Positions 7,410 to 13,691 of a stretch of DNA of 16,583 nt are shown piece by piece. Where the stretch lies: the NCBI GenBank assembly GCA_027058735.1, contig JALURZ010000039.1, positions 1 to 16,583 of the forward strand, in the 5' to 3' direction. The position numbers and the translations under genes are program-made. The stretch's first letter is position 1. Each line of letters starts with the position of its first letter. Under the pieces are notes generated by a model. That model was not told the origin of the DNA, searched no databases, and was given only the letters and a program-made list of their open reading frames with translations. This DNA is from Hyphomicrobiales bacterium. Lineage in GTDB: Bacteria; Pseudomonadota; Alphaproteobacteria; Rhizobiales; JALURZ01.

Positions 7410-7542
7410 CGTGGTTTCACCTCTTGAGGCCTGGCGCGCGGGAGTTCGAAACCTCGGCCTCAGATACGCACGCCATACAGTGTCCCGTGGAAAGACAAAC
7501 GAAAGGTTATCAAAGGGCGCCCCCGCGCCTGGGCCCGATTCC

Positions 7543-7971
7543 TCAGGCGCCGTTGGCATTGATCTTGATCTTGCGGATCAGGGTCTCGGGCGTGGGGCGG
7601 AGCAAGCGGAGCGACAGGATCCCGTTTTCCAGATCAGCGCTTTCCACATCCATTCCGTCCGCAAGCACGAAGGCGCGCTGGAACTGGCGCGCGGCGATGC
7701 CGCGATGCAGATAACTGCGTTCGCCATCTTCCGCCCTTTTGCCGCGGATGGTGAGCTGATTATCGGTAATGGATATATCAAGCTCGTCGGGCCCGAACCC
7801 GGCGACAGCGAGGGTGATCCTGATCCGTTCGCCCTGTTTCGAGGGTTCGAGACGCTCGATATTATAGGGCGGATAGCCGTCGTCGCCGGACCGGGAAATC
7901 CGCTCAAGTATCTGTTCAATCTCGTCAAAGCCCAGCAACAGGGGGCTGTTGAATACGGATACGCGTGGCAT
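7543..7971 (-). CDS. Small heat-shock protein, Hsp20/IbpA type
   Basis: 142 residues from the ATG at 7971, preceded by AAAGGTG at suitable spacing; the upstream open frame to 8142 covers leader and promoter and is not coding. The start MPRVSVFNSPLLLGFDEIEQIL and PPYNIERL are typical of class A alphaproteobacterial IbpA-like proteins. The alpha-crystallin domain spans about 37-128, with LAVAGFGPDELDISI, GIAARQFQRAFVLADGMDV and ADLENGILSLRL. A C-terminal I-x-I motif (IKI, 135-137) docks between oligomer subunits. It is an ATP-independent holdase that binds unfolding proteins in the cytoplasm. A candidate RpoH promoter at 8101-8128 leaves a leader of about 120 bases. DUF1150 follows downstream. 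Confidence 0.95.
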   Translation of the reverse strand: MPRVSVFNSPLLLGFDEIEQILERISRSGDDGYPPYNIERLEPSKQGERIRITLAVAGFGPDELDISITDNQLTIRGKRAEDGERSYLHRGIAARQFQRAFVLADGMDVESADLENGILSLRLLRPTPETLIRKIKINANGA

Positions 7972-8100
7972 CTGGCAGGCACCTTTCTTAAAATAAGCCC
8001 TAAAACGAAGCGACTTGTCCGGCGTTGCTTCCTGCATGCAACAAACCGGCCCGCCACGCCAACGACCCAAATCCAAGGCATCGCGCGTGGTTGCCTGTTC

Positions 8101-8128
8101 ATTTAGGGAAAAAATGCCCGCATTCAAG
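8101..8128 (-). promoter_or_regulatory. Candidate RpoH (sigma-32) heat-shock promoter of hsp20
   Basis: Reading the minus strand, CTTGAAT (8122-8128) is followed by 13 bases and CCCTAAAT (8101-8108). This fits the sigma-32 pattern CTTGAAA-N11-15-CCCCATnT well, and the gene downstream is a heat-shock gene. Transcription would start near 8093, about 120 bases before the hsp20 ATG. Confidence 0.6.
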
Positions 8129-8183
8129 GTTTTCATCCACAAAACCGGCGCCGCCGCAGCAGACCGGCCGACAACGGCGTCAA

Positions 8184-8212
8184 TTGACCGGCGGGTGAAT
8201 TGCTGTCAGCAT
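8184..8212 (+). promoter_or_regulatory. Candidate sigma-70 promoter for the exported Cys protein
   Basis: TTGACC (8184-8189, five of six), a 17-base spacer and CAGCAT (8207-8212, three of six). The start site would fall near 8219, about 27 bases before the gene at 8246. It overlaps the inverted repeat at 8197-8221. Confidence 0.33.
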
Positions 8213-8221
8213 TGGCAATTC
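8197..8221. repeat. 7-bp perfect inverted repeat, possible operator
   Basis: GAATTGC (8197-8203) and GCAATTC (8215-8221) are exact reverse complements with an 11-base spacer, so half-site centres are 18 bases apart. The dyad overlaps the -10 side of the promoter candidate for the gene at 8246. It could be a repressor site or a leader hairpin just before the ribosome site. Confidence 0.5.
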
Positions 8222-8245
8222 GATCAACAACGGGAGGACAGTGCG

Positions 8246-8977
8246 ATGCGTCTATATAAACTCTTGTGCGGTGTGGCGTTGATGTGGGCGCTTCCTTTGT
8301 CCGCCGCCGGCGCCGCGCCACAGGTTCTGGCGCTGTTGCCGACAGAAAAGCCGATCGAGATGGCCTGCAACGCCACGCAGTGCAGCGTCGAGTTGAGCGC
8401 ATATTGCCTGACCAAATGGCGCGATCCGCCAACACGCGGCATGACCTATCTGGCGCCGGCCCGCTCCGGCCTCGCCGTGGTGGTGACGGCAAAAGACGGC
8501 ACCAGCAAGCGGATTCCCGTCAACGCGAAGATGCGCTTCAGGACCATCGCCGGGGAATATGCCGTGCGCATGTCGCTGCCCGCCGCGATGGTCGAGCGTT
8601 TCAAAGGCGCGCGGTTTGCGGTTTCGGTCTCGCGCGACGTCTCGCTGCTGCCGCAACCCTCCGATACGGATCCAGACAAGCTGTCGGCCGGTGAAATCTC
8701 TTCGGCCACCGGACCCTTGCGTCGGATGGCGCGGACGGTCGAGGAGGGGATCCGCAAGGATGACGCCGCCACCGTGCGCACCCTGGCCCACGCCATCAAT
8801 GCCGCGCAGCGCGGCCAGACGCTGATTGCCGCAAAGAACGATGCGACGCCGGCCGGCGCGCGCTATGGGCGGTTCTGCCGCACTGCCGCCGACCCGCTCA
8901 ACTGTCTGCGGGGCTTTCGTGATTTTCACCTGTGGCGCATACGCGAGGCGTTCCGCGCCCTGGACACGGGCAGCTAG
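8246..8977 (+). CDS. Exported protein of unknown function with five cysteines
   Basis: 243 residues. The ATG at 8246 is set by a strong GGGAGGA (8232-8238) seven bases upstream and by the signal peptide that follows (MRLYKLLCGVALMWALPLSAAGAA, cleavage near residue 24). The mature protein has Cys41, Cys46 and Cys54 close together (MACNATQCSVELSAYC) and Cys211 and Cys220 near the end (CRTAADPLNC). The middle (about 70-135) reads like beta-strands: LAVVVTAKDGT, YAVRMSLPAAMVERFKGARFAVSVS. The part from 155 to 200 is helical. Disulphides in the periplasm are likely. I do not recognise the family. It is transcribed away from hsp20 and converges with the patatin gene, with only 9 bases between the stops. 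Confidence 0.75.
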   Translation: MRLYKLLCGVALMWALPLSAAGAAPQVLALLPTEKPIEMACNATQCSVELSAYCLTKWRDPPTRGMTYLAPARSGLAVVVTAKDGTSKRIPVNAKMRFRTIAGEYAVRMSLPAAMVERFKGARFAVSVSRDVSLLPQPSDTDPDKLSAGEISSATGPLRRMARTVEEGIRKDDAATVRTLAHAINAAQRGQTLIAAKNDATPAGARYGRFCRTAADPLNCLRGFRDFHLWRIREAFRALDTGS

Positions 8978-8986
8978 CCGCGGCGC

Positions 8987-9865
8987 TCAGGCCGCGTTCA
9001 GCACCTCTCGCAGGCTCTCCAGCGAGGCGCGAACGGCCCGGCTTCCCGCGGCGATGCACGCGCGCTTGGCGGAAAAATCAAGGGTGTCTATCGCGAACGG
9101 AAATTCGGGCCTGATGACCAGATCGGCTTCCGCGAAGCGCAGCCGGGCGTGCGACCGCGAGCATATGTCCATCGCTCTCAGCATGGCCTGAACGCCGTTT
9201 GAGGGTGGGCGGGGGTCGATTTGCTGGTGGACATCGACCGCGATGACCACGCGATTGTCCGCCCCCCTGGCCACGTCGATGGGAACCAGATCCGCGTAGC
9301 ATCCGTCCACGAGCAGGAGGTCATCACGCGGCAACGGGGGCAACAGGCCGGCAAGGGCCGAACTGGCATAGGCCGCCTCGGCCGCTTTGCCGCGCCGAAG
9401 AACGACCCGCCGGCCGCCGCGCAGATCCGTCGCCACTGCCGCGACAGGAATGCGCCCCTCTTCCAGCCGCCGCCCCAGGGTCAGGCCGTCCAGAAGGCCG
9501 CGCCCCCATTTCAGGGTGCGGGCGCCAACGCCCCAGCCCAGCACCATATCCTGAAGCATGCGCTCGGCCGCCAGAAGCGAGCGGACGCGGTCGCGCAAGG
9601 AGCGGCCCGCGGCGGCCGGAGGATCGGGGAAGCCCCGCGTATCCATGTTCACAAGCGCCGTGTACCAGTCCCGGTTCAACGCATAGGTCACCGCGACGAC
9701 TGCGCCCATGGATACACCCACGATGGCGCTTGGGCGAAACCCGTAGTGCTCAGCGCCACGCAGCACACCGGCATGGGCCAGGCCCCGGGCGCCGCCACCG
9801 GCCAGGACAAAAGCGAAGGGAGCATGTGTCGCGGGCTTCACTGGTTCATCCCCTGTCTCCTGCAT
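8987..9865 (-). CDS. Patatin-like phospholipase (RssA/NTE family)
   Basis: 292 residues from the ATG at 9865; the frame continues upstream to 10003 but enters low-complexity Pro/Arg-rich sequence and an FNR box, so the later start is preferred although its ribosome site is weak. Patatin motifs are complete: glycine-rich oxyanion loop GGGARG (23-28), nucleophile elbow GVSMG with Ser52, and the catalytic Asp of the D-G motif (VDGCYADLVPIDVARG, Asp187). The enzyme should be a Ser/Asp-dyad acyl hydrolase acting on phospholipids or other esters. There is no signal peptide and no cNMP-binding domain, so it is a single-domain RssA-like protein, probably cytoplasmic or peripheral to the membrane. Substrate unknown. 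Confidence 0.92.
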   Translation of the reverse strand: MQETGDEPVKPATHAPFAFVLAGGGARGLAHAGVLRGAEHYGFRPSAIVGVSMGAVVAVTYALNRDWYTALVNMDTRGFPDPPAAAGRSLRDRVRSLLAAERMLQDMVLGWGVGARTLKWGRGLLDGLTLGRRLEEGRIPVAAVATDLRGGRRVVLRRGKAAEAAYASSALAGLLPPLPRDDLLLVDGCYADLVPIDVARGADNRVVIAVDVHQQIDPRPPSNGVQAMLRAMDICSRSHARLRFAEADLVIRPEFPFAIDTLDFSAKRACIAAGSRAVRASLESLREVLNAA

Positions 9866-9989
9866 TCGTGGTCCGCGACGTTCCGGCAGCCGGAGCGGGG
9901 GGCCGCGGGTCCTGTTCGCGAATGTCCCCGAACGCTCGAACGGCAGGCCCGATCCCCGACAACGGTGCGGCATCGGCGGCGCCGCGTGG

Positions 9990-10003
9990 TTGATGCAGAT
10001 CAA
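9990..10003. promoter_or_regulatory. Perfect FNR/FixK/Anr box
   Basis: TTGAT-GCAG-ATCAA matches the FNR/FixK consensus TTGAT-N4-ATCAA at all ten fixed positions. Its centre is 98 bases before the ATG of the membrane operon (10095) and 131 before that of the patatin gene (9865). A class II FNR promoter would start near 10038, leaving a leader of about 57 bases for the operon. GATGTT at 10024-10029 is a modest -10 near the right place. With equal base use, such a match is expected about 0.016 times in this length. Confidence 0.72.
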
Positions 10004-10094
10004 TGCAGTGTCCCGCAGACCGGGATGTTCTGCTGTGCGAAAGGAGTTCGCTCCCCGGCTGCATCAACCCGGCGCCGAAAAGCGAAACAACACG

Positions 10095-10601
10095 ATGCCT
10101 TCTCCACGACTCAGCGCGCAAGGGACCGCAAACCGCGCCCGGGCTTGGTCAACCGGCGCCATCGCCGGCCTTGCCGGCGGCGCGGTCGAGATTTTCTGGA
10201 TCGCGCTCTATGCCCGGCTTTCCGGCGGCGAGGCCGCGGTGGTCGCGCGCGGCATCGCGCGCACGGTGTTCCCCAACCTTGTGACGCCAGCCACCGCCGT
10301 GCCGCTCGGTATCGCCATTCATATGGGGCTTGCGATCATGCTTGGGATTGCGCTTGCGGTTTTCGTTCGCTCGGCGCTGCCGCGTTCGGCTCCATCGCTG
10401 CTGGAGCCAGTTGCCGTGATCGGGTTGCTCATTTGCGTCTGGGCCATAAACTTCCTGCTCGTCCTGCCTGCAATCAATCCCGCATTCGCAACCCTCGTCC
10501 CGTATTCGGCGAGCCTGACTTCCAAGGTGCTTTTCGGAGCCGCGGCGGCGTTGGCATTCAGGGTTTTTGACAGGCCGCCCCCATCTGCCGGGCGGCACTA
10601 G
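10095..10601 (+). CDS. Small multi-spanning membrane protein, first gene of FNR-boxed operon
   Basis: 168 residues from the ATG at 10095. The frame is open back to a TTG at 9990, but that start lies inside the FNR box, so the later ATG is preferred; its ribosome site is poor. About four hydrophobic segments are visible: STGAIAGLAGGAVEIFWIALY (19-39), PLGIAIHMGLAIMLGIALAVFV (69-90), LLEPVAVIGLLICVWAINFLLVL (about 97-119) and SLTSKVLFGAAAALAFRVF (about 135-153). One membrane histidine sits in the second (AIHMG). ARGIARTVFPN links the first two. I do not recognise a named family. The next gene begins 13 bases after its stop, showing an operon. An integral inner-membrane protein with a role under low oxygen is inferred from the FNR box alone. 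Confidence 0.75.
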   Translation: MPSPRLSAQGTANRARAWSTGAIAGLAGGAVEIFWIALYARLSGGEAAVVARGIARTVFPNLVTPATAVPLGIAIHMGLAIMLGIALAVFVRSALPRSAPSLLEPVAVIGLLICVWAINFLLVLPAINPAFATLVPYSASLTSKVLFGAAAALAFRVFDRPPPSAGRH

Positions 10602-10614
10602 AAAGGAGACGGTC

Positions 10615-11073
10615 ATGTTCAGGGAACTGATATTGATGCTCCACCCGACATTCGGCGTTCTCGCCGTCATCGCCTCGGTCTGGGTGTTCGTGGAAACGCT
10701 GAACGCGCGCGACGCGAATATTGCCCGGCTGCGAGGCGCAGGCGTGCTGGCGGCCATTATGATGTGGCTTGCCTACATCGTCGGCGGCTACTGGTATGTG
10801 GTGTATTACGGCGCCGACAAGGCCCTGATCAAGGCCGGCCCCTGGCCCTTCGCCCATGGCTTTGTCATGGAAACCAAGGAGCATGTGTTTCTCATGCTGC
10901 TGCTGCTCGCCACTTTTCTGCCCATCGCCGCATATGGCGATGTCGTAAAGAAGCAGGTTGCGCGAAACCTGGTGCTGTGGACCTCGGCGCTGGTCGTCCT
11001 CATGGGGCTGGCCATGGAAGGCGCCGGCGCAGTCATCAACATGGGCGTCAAGGTCGCCCTGCTCGCCAATTAG
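10615..11073 (+). CDS. Four-TM membrane protein with conserved-looking histidines, second gene of operon
   Basis: 152 residues. The ATG at 10615 has a strong AAAGGAG at 10602-10608; the frame upstream overlaps the previous gene and has no such site. Four transmembrane helices: about 8-28, 42-65, 87-107 and 117-139. His10 (MLHPTFG) lies at the start of helix 1; His81 (PFAHGF) and His90 (ETKEHVFLM) lie before and in helix 3. Glu27, Glu86, Glu89 and Glu135 are at or in the membrane. Paired histidines in a small four-helix membrane protein are what haem b proteins show, so haem or metal binding is a reasonable guess but unproven. No named family recognised. The following gene starts 18 bases after its stop. 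Confidence 0.8.
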   Translation: MFRELILMLHPTFGVLAVIASVWVFVETLNARDANIARLRGAGVLAAIMMWLAYIVGGYWYVVYYGADKALIKAGPWPFAHGFVMETKEHVFLMLLLLATFLPIAAYGDVVKKQVARNLVLWTSALVVLMGLAMEGAGAVINMGVKVALLAN

Positions 11074-11091
11074 GCAAAAGGAGTATGGATT

Positions 11092-11412
11092 ATGGCCAAG
11101 AGTCAAACGAGCGCGGCTGATCGCGCCGGCGCGACAGTGACCGGATACGGCGTTTCCTATGCGATCACCAGCATCGCGAGCGCGCTCCTCGTCGTTCTCA
11201 AGGAAAGCAGCGAGAGCGTGCTGCAATTTCTGGTTGCGATCACCGGTCACCACTGGGTGACGCATGGTCTTCTGGTCATGATCGTTTTTGTCGCCGTCGG
11301 GGCTGTGCTGGCGCGCCGCGATATGAATCTGAGCGGCAACGCACTGATCGCGACGATTGTCGGTTCGACCGTCGTGAGCGGCCTGATTATCTCCGGATTT
11401 TTCATCCTATGA
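11092..11412 (+). CDS. Three-TM small membrane protein, third gene of operon
   Basis: 106 residues. AAAAGGAG ends at 11083 and gives the ATG at 11092 a good spacing; an ATG at 11085 is out of frame. Hydrophobic segments at about 18-36, 57-74 and 83-104. A histidine cluster (GHHWVTHG, His53, His54, His58) stands at the membrane edge before helix 2, and Glu38 and Glu41 lie after helix 1 (LKESSES). Order, spacing and style show that it belongs with the two genes upstream, perhaps as subunits of one complex. I do not recognise the family. Nothing that looks like a strong terminator follows. Confidence 0.78.
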   Translation: MAKSQTSAADRAGATVTGYGVSYAITSIASALLVVLKESSESVLQFLVAITGHHWVTHGLLVMIVFVAVGAVLARRDMNLSGNALIATIVGSTVVSGLIISGFFIL

Positions 11413-11554
11413 GGCGTGGGTTCAGGGAAGAACGGGCATCGCAGCGCCCACAGGCCTGTCGCACCCCTGTTCTCAGGAATTTGGTGGCGTCACATTGCCA
11501 TCATGCATAAGCTGGGCGTTTCGATGAAATAGCCGTCGAACAGAGTGATTGCCC
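11413..11554. other. Spacer between membrane operon and RCC1-like gene
   Basis: A small possible hairpin (GGGC at 11434-11437, GCCC at 11446-11449) follows the operon but has no T-run. No clear promoter for the next gene is visible, so read-through from the FNR-boxed operon into the RCC1-like gene is possible. Confidence 0.4.
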
Positions 11555-12502
11555 ATGAAGCGAGACCCCGGCGCATTGTGCCTGGCGCGAAGCGCCAGAA
11601 AAAGCGGTGCGGGTCTTGTCTTGAGTTTGACGCTTTTTTTGTCGGTGGTTTGGTCAGCGCTGGCCGATAGCTCCTCGCCCCTGCTCGCGGCGTATTATGA
11701 CCGGCAGATGGCGATCATCGACCGCGCGGTCTATGTCTGGACCGGCAATGGAACGCCGAAAAAAACGCCCTTTGAGGCGGTGCAGGTCGGCGTCGGGCGC
11801 AACACCAGTTACGTATTGACCGCTGCGGGCGCGCTGCTCGGCTTTCGCGGCGATCCCGGTCGCGCCGTCACGCTGATGCGCGGGGTCGCGACATTCGCAG
11901 CCGGTCAGGACGGCGTCCTGGCGATCAAGAAAAATGGCGCGCTTTGGTGGATCGCCGGGTTCGCCGGCGACAAGCGGAAGATCGCGGATGACGTCGCCAC
12001 CGCGGCGGTCGGGGATGGCGCCAATTACTACATCACCAGGTCGGGAGCCTTGTTCGTCAAAGGCAAGGCGCACCGTGGGCAATATGGCGACGGACGTCTG
12101 AAAACAACCGACCGGTTTGTGCAGACCGCCTCCGGCGCGGCACGGATTTCAGCCCACACAGGACACGCGATCCTGCTCATGAAGAACGGCGATGTTCTGG
12201 GGACCGGCGGCAATATTTTCGGCCCTGTCGGCAAATACGGGCTTGGCGACAAGGCGGTGCGATGGAGCAAGATCGCGTCAGGCGCGCGCGCCGTCGCGAC
12301 CGGCGCGTCGCACTCGCTCGCCATCCGGCGCGACGGCACGCTGCTGGCCTGGGGGTCGGAATATGGCGCCCAGCCCGTGCCGGTCATGGCCGGGGTCGTT
12401 GCGGCGGCGGCGGGCTCGAATACGACAATCGCCCTTAAAAAAGACGGGACGCTGTGGCAATGGGATCGCGGCCAAAAGCCCCGCCGGTTGCTCCGGAACT
12501 AG
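11555..12502 (+). CDS. Exported RCC1-like beta-propeller protein
   Basis: 315 residues from the ATG at 11555 (TTG at 11549 is an in-frame alternative; neither has a strong ribosome site). Residues 1-37 form a long signal peptide (SGAGLVLSLTLFLSVVWSALA, cleavage near ALA-DSS). The rest is made of about six blades of roughly 45 residues of the RCC1/ATS1 type, each with a GxNxSxxL-like strand and a K/R-D/N-G-x-L-x-x-W/G-G turn: GRNTSYVLTAAGALLGF, AGQDGVLAIKKNGALWWI, GDGANYYITRSGALFVKG, TGHAILLMKNGDVLGTGG, GASHSLAIRRDGTLLAWG and GSNTTIALKKDGTLWQWD. Such propellers are binding platforms; bacterial exported ones have no fixed role. It lies 142 bases after the membrane operon and converges with the rpoN-linked unknown gene. 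Confidence 0.85.
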   Translation: MKRDPGALCLARSARKSGAGLVLSLTLFLSVVWSALADSSSPLLAAYYDRQMAIIDRAVYVWTGNGTPKKTPFEAVQVGVGRNTSYVLTAAGALLGFRGDPGRAVTLMRGVATFAAGQDGVLAIKKNGALWWIAGFAGDKRKIADDVATAAVGDGANYYITRSGALFVKGKAHRGQYGDGRLKTTDRFVQTASGAARISAHTGHAILLMKNGDVLGTGGNIFGPVGKYGLGDKAVRWSKIASGARAVATGASHSLAIRRDGTLLAWGSEYGAQPVPVMAGVVAAAAGSNTTIALKKDGTLWQWDRGQKPRRLLRN

Positions 12503-12543
12503 GTGTGACCGGGGACAGCAGGCCGCCTTCGGGTTTCAGCGCC

Positions 12544-13677
12544 TCAGATACCGCGTCGCCGATCCGTATTTAGCGGCCCCGGCTCCACGACCAGTGTTTC
12601 GATGGCGCTGACAAGGCGCGGCCGGTAGCAGCGGACGTCGAACCACTGTTCCTGCCCCGCGAAGGGACTGATTTTCTTGCGCACGGTTGCCTTGATCCCG
12701 GCTCTGTAAATGGTGAGCGCGTCGGGCAGCAAGGACCGTCGCGCCGGCGTCGCGATATCCCTCAATGCCGGCCACGCGTCCTGAATGGCGGCAAGATTGT
12801 CGCCGAGACCCGTTCTGATGAACGCCTCCGATTCGCTGAACAGGTCGCTAAACAGTTCGCTCAGCGCTGCTTGATTTGAACCCGACACCGAATTCAGCCC
12901 TGGCCTTGAAAAGTCGATCGTCAGGGGATCGGCTTCCCACACCCCGATTGAAGTAAAGCGGCTGTCGGGTTGATCGGCAAATATTCTGACTTCGGATTCA
13001 TTTCGCACAGGGCGCAAGAAATAGTCGAACCTGGCGCGCCCGAAACGCCCGCCCCCCGGCTTGCGCATATCCAGCTCGACCTCGATGCGGTCGGGCCTAA
13101 ACGTCAGGCGGGCGGTGGCATGGTCGGAATTGACGATCTCCAACATCGCATTGCCCCTGAAGCTTGGCGAGGGTATCGCGAAAATCGTTTGCCAGAATGT
13201 TTCGTCCAGTGAAACCAGATCCAGCCCCTTCAACAGTGTGATCAGGGCCCGGCGATCCTGGTCTTCCTCTTCAAGGTCTTGCTGCATGCGGCGCAGCAGG
13301 TCTGTCCAGTCATCCACAAGAGCGATTGTCAGGCTGTCCACTTTTCGAACCGGCCCCCTGTCGCCGGGAAACTGTTCAACGATCCAGTTGCCGTCTTCCG
13401 TGATGATAAAGGTGGTATCCAGTTTGAACAGAAGATCGCGCTCGTTCGGCGTCGCGCCATGCACGATGATCCGGCGGCCGTAATACTCCGGCGGAATATC
13501 GATCGTGACCTGCGATCCGCCACGCATAAGGGGAAGCGAGCCGACCGGCACGGGGCTGGCGCCCGGGATGCGCAAAATAAGAGTGACGCCGCCCTGATAA
13601 TCCTCCAGGCCGCGTCCGCGCCGCAGATATTTCAGAAGCGAGGCGACCCGTTTGACTTTGATGGTGATTTGCGCCAC
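12544..13677 (-). CDS. Unknown cytoplasmic protein in the rpoN operon (377 aa)
   Basis: 377 residues from a GTG at 13677, supported by GGTGGAG seven bases upstream; the start is only 14 bases from the rpoN stop, so the two are cotranscribed and probably coupled. There is no signal peptide or membrane helix. The N-terminal part (1-120) looks beta-rich (VTLILRIPGASPVPVGSLPL, QVTIDIPPEYYGRRIIVHG, FIITEDGNWIVEQF). A charged segment follows (LLRRMQQDLEEEDQDRRALITLL, about 127-149), then another beta-rich part with AMLEIVNSDHATARLTFRPDRIEVELDM. No catalytic motif is recognised. In most relatives hpf occupies this place. The frame is long and has sensible composition, so the gene is real; its function is unknown. 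Confidence 0.8.
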   Translation of the reverse strand: MAQITIKVKRVASLLKYLRRGRGLEDYQGGVTLILRIPGASPVPVGSLPLMRGGSQVTIDIPPEYYGRRIIVHGATPNERDLLFKLDTTFIITEDGNWIVEQFPGDRGPVRKVDSLTIALVDDWTDLLRRMQQDLEEEDQDRRALITLLKGLDLVSLDETFWQTIFAIPSPSFRGNAMLEIVNSDHATARLTFRPDRIEVELDMRKPGGGRFGRARFDYFLRPVRNESEVRIFADQPDSRFTSIGVWEADPLTIDFSRPGLNSVSGSNQAALSELFSDLFSESEAFIRTGLGDNLAAIQDAWPALRDIATPARRSLLPDALTIYRAGIKATVRKKISPFAGQEQWFDVRCYRPRLVSAIETLVVEPGPLNTDRRRGI

Positions 13678-13691
13678 CGGAAAACTCCACC

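Noticed and set aside
7559..7572. Second FNR-like site (TTGAT-CTTG-ATCTT)
   Set aside because: Two mismatches in the right half and it is inside the hsp20 coding sequence.
10042..10053. GGAG-TTCG-CTCC mini-hairpin in the operon leader as a riboswitch element
   Set aside because: A four-pair stem is common by chance and no wider structure supports it.
9990..10094. N-terminal extension of the first membrane gene from the TTG at 9990
   Set aside because: The start would lie inside the FNR box and the added residues are polar and featureless; the ATG at 10095 fits the expected leader.
9221..10570. Open frame of 449 residues on the plus strand
   Set aside because: Arg/Pro/Ala-rich shadow running across the patatin gene, the promoter region and the first membrane gene, without any domain.
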